Part shown: positions 7,433 to 15,630 of the stretch, in pieces
Numbering within the stretch: the stretch's first letter is position 1
How the letters are laid out: each line of letters begins with the position of its first letter
Source of the DNA: Pedobacter sp. UBA5917
GTDB lineage: Bacteria > Bacteroidota > Bacteroidia > Sphingobacteriales > Sphingobacteriaceae
Length of the DNA stretch: 31,982 bases
Direction of reading: 5' to 3'
NCBI RefSeq assembly: GCF_002432345.1
Contig: NZ_DJDT01000133.1
Location: 1 to 31,982 of the forward strand
Position numbers and translations under genes: made by a program
Notes under the pieces: model-generated
What the model was told of the DNA's origin: nothing
Database searches by the model: none
What the model saw: the letters and a program-made list of their open reading frames with translations, nothing else

Positions 7433-9511
7433 TTATGATAATTGTTGATAATCTATGCGCACATGATAGATACTCATCAGCATCGTCTTGAATATCAATT
7501 TGATAGTTTCAATATCTTTTAACGTTAAATCGCAATCATCAAGCTGATTTTGTTCCAATTTGTAGTTAATTATGCGTTCAACCAGGTCATTTATGTTCTG
7601 TGCATCGGGATTTTTCAGACTTCTTGAGGCAGCTTCCACCGAATCTGCCAACATTAACACCCCGGTTTCTTTGCTAAAAGGTATGGGTCCGGGGTAGCGG
7701 AAAATGTTTTCATCGACGAATTTTTCGGGAGAATTTTTCAAAAACGACTGGTAAAAATAATCAACCCGGGTATTTCCATGGTGCGTTCTGATGAAATCGA
7801 TAATCGCTTCCGGAATCTGGTTCTTCCTTAAAATCTCAATTCCCTTATGTACGTGCTGAATAATAATCTGTGCGCTCTGCTCGTAAGGCAATTTATCGTG
7901 CGGGCTTACTGCGGTATTCTGGTTCTCGATAAAGTATTGCGGATTATCTACCTTACCTATATCGTGGTATAAAGCCCCTGCCCTTACCAGCACCGAATTA
8001 CCACCTATTTTAAAAATAGCAGCCTCGGCAAGGTTGGCCACCTGTAACGAGTGCTGGAACGTTCCAGGCGCTTTAAAAGCAAGCTCCCGCAATAGTTTAT
8101 TATTGGTATTGGTGAGCTCTATCAGGGCCACATCCGATGTGATACCGAAAATCCGTTCAAATAAATAAATCAATGGATAAGCCAGAAGCGATAAGAGTAC
8201 GCTAAAAACAAAAGGAATAAAATTGTACCATTCTATTTCGCGGAAAGATCCCTCGCGGAGTAATGCAATTCCTACAAACGAAACAAAATAGGCCAGCAAT
8301 ATAAATAAGGCCGAAACCAGGAACCTTTCGCGTTTAACAAAGTTTTTAATACTGAATATGGCCACCATACCGGCGGTAACCTGATAAAATACAAACTCGA
8401 AGCTGTTGGCTACAAAAAAACCGGCAATCAAAATCACCAGCATGTGCAGGTAGAGCGCCAAACGCGTATCAAACAAAATCCTGATGATAATCGGCACCAC
8501 ACAAAATGGAATGTAATACAAACTTGGAATTTCTATTTTAATGGCCCAGGTTAAGGCCAGCAACATACCAGTGGTTACAATCAGGATCAGTGAAAGCTGA
8601 CGGTTATCGGCAAAAATATCTTTCCTGAAAAGAAAAAGGAACGACATTAATATAGTAAGGATAAAACCGACCAGTACCACCTGCCCCAGGTAAACCAGTG
8701 CCCTGCTGCCAATGGTTTTCGTCTGCGCATCGTAAGTAGCCTTGTACGATTCTAGTTTCTGATAAATTTCCTCATCAATTACATCGTTCTTGGCAACAAT
8801 CAGCTCCCCTTTCTGCACCATCCCTTTGGTGGTAGAAATATTATTGATGGTGTTATCCTGTATCGTTTGGGTTAAGCGTTCATCAAATACAATATTCGGG
8901 GTAATATGATCAATGGCCAGATTGGCCACTAAATCGCCCATTACCGGGTTGGGCGCCTTAAAGTTTTCTTTAAAAAAGTTCAGAGCTGTTTCAGCCGTAA
9001 ATACATCCTGTGTATTTTTCTCCTGTGCCACATTATTTTCGAGCAGCGAGAAATCATAATTCTTGCCACCCGCCTGGTGTTTTACATTTAACCCGATAAT
9101 CCCCTTTTGGTAAATACCCTGCAACAAACGGTATGCAGCTGCTTTATATGTATTCTTTTCTTTATCGTCGAGCTGTTTCGATTTCCACTTAATATCAAAT
9201 TCATTTCCAAATTCTTCCAATGCAGTAGCGGTAATGCCTTTATCAAACTGATAAACCGGCAGAATATCTTTTAAAGCATTCTTTTTATCGGTACTTACCT
9301 GCGGATTGGTTTTTAAAATGGCAAAACTGAAGGGCGAAATCAGATCCTTGTTTTTCCATACCGCATTTTTTTCAAACTCATACCTAAATCTCGGTTGCTT
9401 GGGCAGGAACAGTGTAATGATGAAAACCGTAAAGGCCATCATCACATATTTCAGGTTCGATGAATATTTACGGTAAAGGATTTTGTGGGAATTTCTCTTG
9501 ATTTTGGCCAA
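7433..9511 (-). CDS. PgpH/YqfF-type 7TM HD phosphodiesterase (c-di-AMP hydrolase)
   Basis: A 692-residue membrane protein with the 7TMR-HD architecture: an N-terminal TM segment (about 20-38, ending LFLPKQP), a large extracytoplasmic domain (to about 270), a block of seven TM segments (about 275-480), and a cytoplasmic HD domain. The metal-binding pair is His516-Asp517 in ALYHDIGK, with further family motifs FQHSLQVANLAE, HH in IRTHHGN and ADSVEAASRS. Members of this family hydrolyse c-di-AMP to pApA; the substrate here is inferred from family. No in-frame ATG lies between the upstream stop and residue 24, so translation probably starts at the TTG at 9511. Starting at the internal Met would remove the cytoplasmic N-terminus. 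It is divergent from the SPFH operon. Confidence 0.87.
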   Translation of the reverse strand: MAKIKRNSHKILYRKYSSNLKYVMMAFTVFIITLFLPKQPRFRYEFEKNAVWKNKDLISPFSFAILKTNPQVSTDKKNALKDILPVYQFDKGITATALEEFGNEFDIKWKSKQLDDKEKNTYKAAAYRLLQGIYQKGIIGLNVKHQAGGKNYDFSLLENNVAQEKNTQDVFTAETALNFFKENFKAPNPVMGDLVANLAIDHITPNIVFDERLTQTIQDNTINNISTTKGMVQKGELIVAKNDVIDEEIYQKLESYKATYDAQTKTIGSRALVYLGQVVLVGFILTILMSFLFLFRKDIFADNRQLSLILIVTTGMLLALTWAIKIEIPSLYYIPFCVVPIIIRILFDTRLALYLHMLVILIAGFFVANSFEFVFYQVTAGMVAIFSIKNFVKRERFLVSALFILLAYFVSFVGIALLREGSFREIEWYNFIPFVFSVLLSLLAYPLIYLFERIFGITSDVALIELTNTNNKLLRELAFKAPGTFQHSLQVANLAEAAIFKIGGNSVLVRAGALYHDIGKVDNPQYFIENQNTAVSPHDKLPYEQSAQIIIQHVHKGIEILRKNQIPEAIIDFIRTHHGNTRVDYFYQSFLKNSPEKFVDENIFRYPGPIPFSKETGVLMLADSVEAASRSLKNPDAQNINDLVERIINYKLEQNQLDDCDLTLKDIETIKLIFKTMLMSIYHVRIDYQQLS

Positions 9512-9533
9512 AACGATATAATTATTGTATTGT

Positions 9534-9541
9534 CAAAAATA
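9534..9541 (-). promoter_or_regulatory. -7 box for the PgpH-like gene
   Basis: The minus strand reads TATTTTTG, a perfect TAnnTTTG match about 23 bases before the TTG start. No convincing -33 TTG is seen. A promoter here would give a short leader and supports the TTG start. Confidence 0.4.
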
Positions 9542-9571
9542 ACATTTTTATCTAATATACATTTTAGCGTT

Positions 9572-9601
9572 TTTGTTTGCAATTACCAGATTTTATATTT
9601 T
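9572..9601 (+). promoter_or_regulatory. Candidate promoter of the SPFH operon
   Basis: TTTG (9572-9575), 18 bases, then TATATTTT (9594-9601; 7 of 8 to TAnnTTTG), ending 28 bases before the ATG. The spacing equals that of the tRNA operon promoter. Confidence 0.4.
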
Positions 9602-9629
9602 ACTTTATGATATCAAATTAATATCAATT

Positions 9630-10487
9630 ATGTATCAGGAAAAAATCATTAGCCCACCATCTGGGTATTTAACTTTCGCAATAAGCATCGTTTTATTGGC
9701 GGCATCTATTTTCTGTTTTGTTTCAGAGATCTTCTTATGGGGAGGAATTTTATTGGCGGTTGATATATTTTTAATATTCCCGGGCTTTTTAATCATCAAC
9801 CCCAACCAATCGATGGTATTAACCTTATTCGGTAAATACCTGGGCACGGTAAAGGCCGATGGTTTTTTCTGGGTAAATCCATTAACCGCTAAAAGAAGGC
9901 TTTCGTTAAAGGCAAACAACCTAAACGGACAGCAGTTAAAAGTAAACGATAAACTGGGTAATCCCATCGAAATTGCCGCTGTTGTAGTGTGGAAAGTAAA
10001 CGAAACCGCAAAAGCTGTTTTCTCTGTGGAAAATTACATGCAGTATGTAAATATCCAGAGCGAGGCGGCGGTAAGGCATCTGGCCAATATTTTCCCTTAT
10101 GATCATGCCGAGGGCGAAGAAACCAGCATTACCTTAAAAGATGGTGCCGACAAAGTAAGCGAATTATTGGAGAACGAACTAAACGAACGTTTATCAAGGG
10201 CGGGTATCGAAGTTTTGGAAGCCAGGATTTCGCATTTGGCCTATGCGCCCGAAATTGCCAGCGCCATGTTGCAGCGCCAGCAGGCTACCGCTGTAATTGC
10301 TGCCCGTAAATTAATTGTAGAAGGTGCAGTTGGGATGGTAGAAATGGCTCTGGAAAAATTATCGCAGAAAGGAATTGTAGAACTGGATGAAGAACGCAAG
10401 GCTGCCATGGTAAGTAATTTATTGGTGGTGCTCTGTGGCGACCGACATGTACAGCCCGTGGTAAATACCGGCACTTTATATAACTAG
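9630..10487 (+). CDS. SPFH/Band 7 domain membrane protein
   Basis: A 285-residue protein with two adjacent N-terminal hydrophobic segments (about 15-55), then an SPFH (stomatin/prohibitin/flotillin/HflK) domain beginning near INPNQSMVLTLFGKYLGTVK. It continues through VVWKVNETAKAVFSVENY and a long helical part (ALEKLSQKGIVELDEERKAA). Such proteins form oligomeric membrane scaffolds. The ATG at 9630 is the start; an in-frame TTG 19 codons upstream overlaps the promoter. Three bases separate its stop from the next ATG, so the genes are co-transcribed. SPFH proteins followed by a small Arc-like gene are, as I recall, a conserved arrangement in Bacteroidota; what they do together is unknown. Confidence 0.88.
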   Translation: MYQEKIISPPSGYLTFAISIVLLAASIFCFVSEIFLWGGILLAVDIFLIFPGFLIINPNQSMVLTLFGKYLGTVKADGFFWVNPLTAKRRLSLKANNLNGQQLKVNDKLGNPIEIAAVVVWKVNETAKAVFSVENYMQYVNIQSEAAVRHLANIFPYDHAEGEETSITLKDGADKVSELLENELNERLSRAGIEVLEARISHLAYAPEIASAMLQRQQATAVIAARKLIVEGAVGMVEMALEKLSQKGIVELDEERKAAMVSNLLVVLCGDRHVQPVVNTGTLYN

Positions 10488-10490
10488 GTT

Positions 10491-11012
10491 ATGGAATTTG
10501 AGGAAAAACAGAGTTTAAAAATATGGTGGTTATACCTGATTACCGCAGCAACGATAATACCCACGTTGGCCGTGATCATTTTTTATAAAAACGGCCAGGT
10601 TTTGGAAGAATTTAAAAAGATGTATTTCGCTCCAATATTGGCTGTTTTGTCTCCATTTTTAATTATTTACCTGATCCAGCAAATTAAGCTTACGCTCAAA
10701 ATAAATACTGAGGGTATTACCTATAAATATCTCCCTTTCCATTTTAAGCCAAACTATTTCCGCTGGATGAGTATTGACAAAGCATACATCAGAAAATTCG
10801 ATGCCTTTTCAGAATATGGGGGTTACGGCATTAAAAACCGGCTTTGGTTTAAATTTAAAGATAAAGCATTCATTTTAAATGATAAAAACAGGGGTTTGCA
10901 AATCGAATTTAAAAACGGCAAAAAACTCCTGTTTACCTCAAATAAGATAGAAGATCTCGAAATGTTCCTCATTAATTTAAAAACGAGGTATAATATACAA
11001 GCAATACAATAA
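10491..11012 (+). CDS. Small membrane protein of unknown function with a PH-like C-terminal part
   Basis: A 173-residue protein that I cannot name. It has two TM segments (about 12-31 and 45-64), then a beta-rich basic/aromatic domain: KINTEGITYKYLPFHF, a WMSIDKAYIRKF stretch, and GLQIEFKNGKKLLFTS. That order resembles bacterial PH-like domains, which also follow paired TM helices. It sits three bases after the SPFH gene and its stop is two bases before the next ATG, so it belongs to the same transcript and probably the same membrane assembly. The PH-like assignment is inference from strand pattern only. Confidence 0.75.
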   Translation: MEFEEKQSLKIWWLYLITAATIIPTLAVIIFYKNGQVLEEFKKMYFAPILAVLSPFLIIYLIQQIKLTLKINTEGITYKYLPFHFKPNYFRWMSIDKAYIRKFDAFSEYGGYGIKNRLWFKFKDKAFILNDKNRGLQIEFKNGKKLLFTSNKIEDLEMFLINLKTRYNIQAIQ

Positions 11013-11014
11013 GA

Positions 11015-11182
11015 ATGGCGGAGAAAGATAAAAAAGCTTTTGTATTAAGAATTAGTCCTGCTTTATTAAAAGAAGTAGAAACCTGGGCTGCAGATGAGTT
11101 TCGCAGCACCAACGGACAGATTGAGTTCCTGCTTACCCAGGCCATAAAATCAAGAAAAAAAGGTAAAGCGAAGGAGGAATAG
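11015..11182 (+). CDS. Arc-family ribbon-helix-helix DNA-binding protein (55 aa)
   Basis: A short gene starting at ATG 11015, just after the upstream stop. The protein MAEKDKKAFVLRISPALLKE continues with VETWAADEFRSTNGQIEFLLTQAI and ends in a lysine-rich tail. This is the Arc/MetJ pattern: a beta strand (FVLRIS), helix A (PALLKEVETWAADEF) and helix B beginning after the STNGQIE turn. Such proteins bind DNA as dimers through the paired strands. Its place as the last gene of the SPFH operon suggests it may regulate that operon; no clear operator is visible near 9572-9629. The small size is normal for the family. Confidence 0.8.
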   Translation: MAEKDKKAFVLRISPALLKEVETWAADEFRSTNGQIEFLLTQAIKSRKKGKAKEE

Positions 11183-11184
11183 TT

Positions 11185-11234
11185 AAACTTCCGAAGTCAG
11201 CCGGCGCACAGGGCCTTTTAGACTTCGGAAGTTT
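11185..11234. terminator. Stem-loop after the SPFH-arc operon, likely terminator or repeat
   Basis: A perfect 14-bp stem, AAACTTCCGAAGTC (11185-11198) with its complement at 11221-11234, and a 22-base loop. It starts three bases after the arc-like stop codon. The T-tract is only three bases, so it could instead be a dispersed palindromic repeat. Confidence 0.5.
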
Positions 11235-11239
11235 GTAAA

Positions 11240-11274
11240 TAAACCTCGCAGGCTTTAAAAACCTGCGAGGTTTA
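11240..11274. repeat. Palindromic stem-loop (CCTCGCAGG type)
   Basis: A 13-bp perfect stem, TAAACCTCGCAGG (11240-11252) with 11262-11274, and a loop of about 9 bases. It is the second of a series of palindromes filling 11183-11729. Confidence 0.65.
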
Positions 11275-11287
11275 TATTTCCAATGCT

Positions 11288-11373
11288 AACGCTCGTTTCT
11301 AACGAGCGTTGAATAGTTTATCGTTTACAACGATAAAATCGTGTAGTTATTGATGCACTCGTTTGGAAACGAG
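11288..11373. repeat. Three consecutive short-loop palindromes
   Basis: AACGCTCGTT-TCT-AACGAGCGTT (11288-11310), TTTATCGTT-TAC-AACGATAAA (11317-11337) and CTCGTTT-GG-AAACGAG (11358-11373). The first and third share the CTCGTTT/AAACGAG core. All have perfect stems and loops of two or three bases. They look like copies of a small palindromic repeat and do not code for protein. Confidence 0.65.
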
Positions 11374-11391
11374 CGCAAGCATTTTTCTACT

Positions 11392-11686
11392 TTAAACCTT
11401 GCAGGTTTTGTATTTTCTGCACCCAGCAGCCTAAGCCAAGCAGCACTAAACTGAGTAACATAAACCTGATAGAACGGAAAGACCGCAGCGAGGCATCCCG
11501 AAGATTCGGGAAGGACTTGGAGGGATAGCAGGACCGCCGGCAGCCATAAAATACCGAACCACACATTTCCAAAAAATATTGACCATTTGATAAAACCTAT
11601 GAGGTTTTGAAAACCTCATAGGTTACTTATACGTTAAATAAAAATAATTTTAAATCTTGTACGTTTTAAAAACCTGCAAGGTTTAA
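11392..11686. repeat. 18-bp inverted repeat enclosing about 260 bp
   Basis: TTAAACCTTGCAGGTTTT (11392-11409) is the exact reverse complement of 11669-11686. The enclosed sequence has a GC-richer stretch (11440-11550, with ATCCCGAAGATTCGGGA) that looks like an intergenic repeat, but no credible gene. The terminal repeats could mark a small non-autonomous element; I see no transposase or clear target duplication. Confidence 0.5.
11594..11624. repeat. Perfect 14-bp palindrome with 3-base loop
   Basis: AACCTATGAGGTTT (11594-11607) pairs with AAACCTCATAGGTT (11611-11624) across TGA. It lies inside the larger inverted repeat. No T-tract follows on the + strand, so it is probably a repeat and not a terminator. 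Confidence 0.6.
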
Positions 11687-11729
11687 CTAACTTAGCGGCC
11701 TAACCAAAAATTCATAAAAAATTTTGCTC

Positions 11730-12905
11730 ATGAAAGAAGTTGTAATTGTATCAGCTGTAAGAACCCCTATTGGCAGTTTTGGAGGCTCATTGTCTCAATT
11801 TTCTGCTCCACAACTTGGTGGTTTTGCCATTAAAGCGGCTATCGAAAAAGCGGGCTTAAAACCAGAACAGATCCAGGAAGTATATATGGGCAACGTGTTG
11901 TCGGCCAATTTAGGTCAGGCACCAGCTACACAGGCTGCAAAAGCTGCCGGCCTGCCTGATTTACCTGCAACTACCATTAATAAAGTATGTGCATCGGGCA
12001 CAAAAGCCATTATGCTTGCCGCCCAGAGTATTGCCAATGGCGATAACGATATAATTGTTGCCGGTGGGATGGAGAGCATGAGCAATGTACCCTATTACCT
12101 TGATAAAGCCAGAAATGGTTACCGTTTAGGGCACGGACAGTTAACCGACGGACTGGTAAAAGATGGTTTGTGGGATGTGTACAACGATTACCACATGGGA
12201 TCTGCAGCAGAACTTTGCGCCAGCGAATGCAACATCAGCCGCGAGGCACAGGATAATTTCGCAATAGAATCATATAAAAGAGCACAGGCAGCGCAAACTT
12301 CGGGCAAATTTGCATCTGAAATTGTGGCTGTAGAAGTGAAAGACCGCAAAGGCGAAATCACCCTGATCGATACCGATGATGAACCAACAGCCGTTAAATT
12401 TGATAAAATACCTTCGTTAAAGCCCGTTTTCAAAAAAGACGGAACCGTAACCGCAGCAAATGCCTCTACCTTAAATGATGGTGCAGCAGCTTTGGTTTTA
12501 ATGAGTGCCGATAAGGCAAAAGAACTGGGTATAAAACCTTTGGCAAAAATTATAAGTTATGCTGATGCCCAACAGGCGCCCGAATGGTTTACCACAGCAC
12601 CTTCTAAAGCAATTCCATTAGCTTTGCATAAAGCAAATATTGACATTAAAGATGTTGATTTTTTTGAGATCAACGAGGCCTTTTCGGTAGTTTCTTTAGC
12701 GAATAACCAATTATTAAACTTAAATGATAAACAGGTAAATGTAAATGGCGGTGCGGTTTCTTTAGGTCACCCACTTGGTGCCTCGGGTGCCAGGATTGTA
12801 GTTACACTACTTTCGGTACTCGCCCAAAATGATGGAAAAATCGGTGTGGCCGGCATTTGTAACGGTGGCGGCGGTGCAAGCGCATTGGTAATCGAAAAAC
12901 TATAA
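11730..12905 (+). CDS. Acetyl-CoA C-acetyltransferase (thiolase II)
   Basis: A 391-residue thiolase. It begins MKEVVIVSAVRTPIGSFGG and has all catalytic residues: the acyl-accepting Cys87 in INKVCASGTKA, His347 in GGAVSLGHPLGASGAR, and Cys377 in GICNGGGGAS. The AGGMESMSNVPYY segment is typical of the AtoB/PhaA type, which condenses two acetyl-CoA to acetoacetyl-CoA, or the reverse. The ATG at 11730 is preferred over an in-frame TTG two codons upstream. No other beta-oxidation or ketone-body genes are adjacent, so the pathway (fatty acid, butyrate or mevalonate) is not decided. The next gene starts 29 bases downstream and may be co-transcribed. Confidence 0.95.
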   Translation: MKEVVIVSAVRTPIGSFGGSLSQFSAPQLGGFAIKAAIEKAGLKPEQIQEVYMGNVLSANLGQAPATQAAKAAGLPDLPATTINKVCASGTKAIMLAAQSIANGDNDIIVAGGMESMSNVPYYLDKARNGYRLGHGQLTDGLVKDGLWDVYNDYHMGSAAELCASECNISREAQDNFAIESYKRAQAAQTSGKFASEIVAVEVKDRKGEITLIDTDDEPTAVKFDKIPSLKPVFKKDGTVTAANASTLNDGAAALVLMSADKAKELGIKPLAKIISYADAQQAPEWFTTAPSKAIPLALHKANIDIKDVDFFEINEAFSVVSLANNQLLNLNDKQVNVNGGAVSLGHPLGASGARIVVTLLSVLAQNDGKIGVAGICNGGGGASALVIEKL

Positions 12906-12934
12906 TCAACGGATTTTATTTATCTTCGGTTAGC

Positions 12935-13831
12935 ATGAAGTTTCTCCAATTCAATATACTTTTGGTTCTCGCCCTGTTGAGCTTTAACCTAAAAGCACAG
13001 CAGGGCTCCAATAAACTGGCCGTTTTTCAGGATACCTTACGCAAAATATCATCAAAAGTAGTTGATGCACAAAGCGATGCCCAAAAACTGGAAATCAACG
13101 GAAAATTTGTAAAAACACTGGTTGAAGCTTTAAAAACGCCAAATTCTTACGCTTTCGCTTTCGATTCGCTTAAAAACATATCTGTAATTAAATCGCCCGA
13201 TCAGGCTTTCAGGATTTTAAGCTGGTATGTGCAGCTCGAAAATGGTACTTACCGTTATTATGGTGCCATCCAGATGAACACCAAAAGCGGTCCGCTGAAA
13301 CTTTATCCGCTGATTGATCAGACAGAGAATATTGCCGACCCCAATATGGTTACCAATAACCAGAAATGGTTCGGGGCACGTTATTATGAGATTGTACCGA
13401 TAACCAGTGGAAACCGCCTACCTTATTATGTACTTCTGGGCTGGAAAGGGAACACGCAGCTAACCACTAAAAAGGTAATCGAAATCCTTTCCTTCGATAA
13501 GGACAACATTACTTTTGGTGCACCGGTTTTTGAAGGAAAAGAACTGAAGGGAAAGAACCGGATGATTTTCGAATACGCTAAATCGAATGCCATGACCTTA
13601 AAAACAGATCAGAAAGCAGGTTTAATCGTATTCGATCATTTGGCATCTTTCGACCCGGAGATAAAGGACAAGTTTGAATATTTTGGATCGGACGGCACTT
13701 TTGATGGTTTTAAGGTTATCGGTGGTAAATTAAAACTTCAGGAAGATATTACCCTTAATAACGATCCGGATGCAAACGATGAGCTATATGCCGATCCCAA
13801 GAAAAATGTAAAACCCATCAGAAAGTTCTGA
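12935..13831 (+). CDS. Exported protein of unknown function
   Basis: A 298-residue protein that I do not recognise. The N-terminus MKFLQFNILLVLALLSFNLK with AQQ following is a clear signal peptide, so it is periplasmic or outer-membrane. The mature part is soluble, with many aromatic residues (ILSWYVQLENGTYRYYGAIQ, WFGARYYEIVPI, YYVLLGWKGN) and probably beta-rich. The C-terminus ends in a basic VKPIRKF. No lipobox, catalytic motif or repeat is visible. A TATCTTCG sequence at 12921-12928 is close to the -7 consensus and would give an almost leaderless transcript, but no -33 box accompanies it. Co-transcription with the thiolase is equally likely. Confidence 0.7.
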   Translation: MKFLQFNILLVLALLSFNLKAQQGSNKLAVFQDTLRKISSKVVDAQSDAQKLEINGKFVKTLVEALKTPNSYAFAFDSLKNISVIKSPDQAFRILSWYVQLENGTYRYYGAIQMNTKSGPLKLYPLIDQTENIADPNMVTNNQKWFGARYYEIVPITSGNRLPYYVLLGWKGNTQLTTKKVIEILSFDKDNITFGAPVFEGKELKGKNRMIFEYAKSNAMTLKTDQKAGLIVFDHLASFDPEIKDKFEYFGSDGTFDGFKVIGGKLKLQEDITLNNDPDANDELYADPKKNVKPIRKF

Positions 13832-13878
13832 TTTTAACAGATCTTAACAAATCATTTACCTGCTATAGCGCTTAAAAA

Positions 13879-13910
13879 TTTGCCAGAATGGCCTTCACTC
13901 GCTATATTGC
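13879..13910 (+). promoter_or_regulatory. Candidate promoter of the POT transporter cluster
   Basis: TTTG (13879-13882), 20 bases, then TATATTGC (13903-13910), a partial TAnnTTTG match, 20 bases before the ATG at 13931. A weak call based on position and partial consensus. Confidence 0.3.
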
Positions 13911-13930
13911 GCCTTAAAAACTTATTATCA

Positions 13931-15592
13931 ATGCCCACAACAAACCAAACTAAACACCCTAAAGGGTTAAAATTCCTTTTTTTATCAGAAATGTGGGAAC
14001 GTTTTGGTTACTATTTAATGATCGGTATTTTTACCCTTTATTTAAAGGATGTAAAAGCAGGTTTTGCAATGACAGAGGCCGAATCGGCCGATTTATACGG
14101 AACATTTATCGCACTGGTATTTTTAACACCTTTTTTAGGTGGCCTATTGGCCGATCGGTACCTGGGTTATGCAAAATCCATCATCATCGGCGGTTTGATG
14201 ATGGGCGTAGGTTATTGTTTAATGGGGGTGCATAACCTACCCATGCTTTATCTGGCCATGACGCTGGTTATTTTGGGCAACGGCTTTTTTAAACCCAATA
14301 TCTCTACCCTGTTGGGGAATATCTACTCAACACCCGAATATCAGGCGAAAAAAGACGATGGTTATAACATTTTCTACATGGGCATTAATGTGGGCGCCTT
14401 TATCTGCAATTTTTTCGGTGCCGCTTTATATATTATGCTGGGCTGGGAATATGCTTTTTTTGCGGCCGGCATAGGCATGTTTATCGGCGTGGTGGTATTT
14501 ATTTCAGGATTGAAACATTACCGGGCTTTTGATATTAAAAAAGGTATGGCAGATGGCGATATGCCTTTTATTAAAATCTGTTTGCTTATCCTTTTACCTT
14601 CTATTATTGCAGGTGTTATCGGGTGGATTTTACCGACTAAATTAATTGGTCACCCCTTAGTAGGTTCTACCAGTACCGATGCCTTTATATTTGCCTGTTT
14701 CCCGGTTATTTATTTTTATAGTACGTTATTTTTTAAAGCCAGCAAACAGGAAAAGCGGCCAATTGCAGCCTTATTAACCATTTTCGTGGTGGTGATACTA
14801 TTCTGGGCCGTGTTTAAGCAGAACGGTACCGCTTTAACCACCTGGGCTGATCGGTATACCGATAGAAGCCTCACCAACACCACAGCAAAAAATACCTTCT
14901 CTGGCTTGAGCCTATCACAGAATCTCATCTATAAAAAAGATAGCGTAGCCAAATACGATCATGCTTTCCGATTACAAAAAGTGGATGGCGTTGTACAAAA
15001 AGAATATAATTACCCTGTTTATTTCAAAAATATTCCTGCAGCCGAATTACCCAGGGAAGGTGGCGACGTAGAATTATGGGCAACCAACTTAAGTCAATCC
15101 ATTAATCCTGCCTGGGTAATCCTCCTCACCCCTTTAGTGGTAGCCTTTTTCACCTGGTTACGTAGTAGAGGGAAAGAACCGAGCACTGCAAGTAAAATTA
15201 TTTTCGGACTGTTTATATCGGCCATTTCTGTTCTGGTAATGGTTACCGCTGTATACATCGGCAAAAACGGAACTGAAAAAGTTTCGGTACTCTGGCTAAT
15301 GGGCACCTACGGTATAATTACCATAGGCGAGCTGTTTTTAAGTCCGATGGGTTTATCGCTCGTTTCTAAATTAAGTCCTGTACGGATAACCTCTTTAATG
15401 ATGGGCGGATGGTTCGTTTCTACCTCTATCGGAAATAAACTATCGGGCGTATTGGCCACTTTGTGGGATACCTACGAAGATAAAGCCAATTTCTTCTGGG
15501 TAAACTTTTCACTGTTAATGGCTTCGGCCGTAATTGGCCTGGTATTACTGAAATGGCTGAACAACATCATGAAAGAATATGGCATTAAATAA
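13931..15592 (+). CDS. POT-family proton-coupled peptide transporter (DtpA/PepT-like), copy 1
   Basis: A 553-residue major facilitator protein of the POT/PTR2 family, which imports di- and tripeptides with protons. The first TM region has the ExxER proton-coupling motif (Glu20, Glu23, Arg24 in EMWERFGYY). The PTR2 signature GGLLADRYLGYAKSIIIGG and NGFFKPNISTLLG, with FYMGINVGAF, follow. It differs from its two neighbours in lacking the Gly-Met-Arg after the first motif (YYLMIGIF) and in a polar insert of about 80 residues after FWAVFKQNGTALTTWADRY, before TM8. That insert is probably an extracytoplasmic loop. The ATG at 13931 is preferred over an upstream in-frame TTG. First of three paralogues in a row. 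Confidence 0.92.
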   Translation: MPTTNQTKHPKGLKFLFLSEMWERFGYYLMIGIFTLYLKDVKAGFAMTEAESADLYGTFIALVFLTPFLGGLLADRYLGYAKSIIIGGLMMGVGYCLMGVHNLPMLYLAMTLVILGNGFFKPNISTLLGNIYSTPEYQAKKDDGYNIFYMGINVGAFICNFFGAALYIMLGWEYAFFAAGIGMFIGVVVFISGLKHYRAFDIKKGMADGDMPFIKICLLILLPSIIAGVIGWILPTKLIGHPLVGSTSTDAFIFACFPVIYFYSTLFFKASKQEKRPIAALLTIFVVVILFWAVFKQNGTALTTWADRYTDRSLTNTTAKNTFSGLSLSQNLIYKKDSVAKYDHAFRLQKVDGVVQKEYNYPVYFKNIPAAELPREGGDVELWATNLSQSINPAWVILLTPLVVAFFTWLRSRGKEPSTASKIIFGLFISAISVLVMVTAVYIGKNGTEKVSVLWLMGTYGIITIGELFLSPMGLSLVSKLSPVRITSLMMGGWFVSTSIGNKLSGVLATLWDTYEDKANFFWVNFSLLMASAVIGLVLLKWLNNIMKEYGIK

Positions 15593-15630
15593 AATCTTAT
15601 CAACACAACAAACAAACTAAAACACTGAAT

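Noticed and set aside
7204..7491. A 95-codon open frame on the + strand
   Set aside because: It runs through the tRNA-Ser gene and the tRNA promoter, and its peptide is just the antisense of the tRNA.
11183..11400. A CRISPR-like array of short palindromes
   Set aside because: The palindromes differ in sequence and spacing, no constant repeat with spacers exists, and there are no cas genes.
12921..12935. A promoter giving a leaderless transcript for the exported unknown protein
   Set aside because: TATCTTCG resembles the -7 box, but no TTG is present at -33 and the gene may simply be read with the thiolase.
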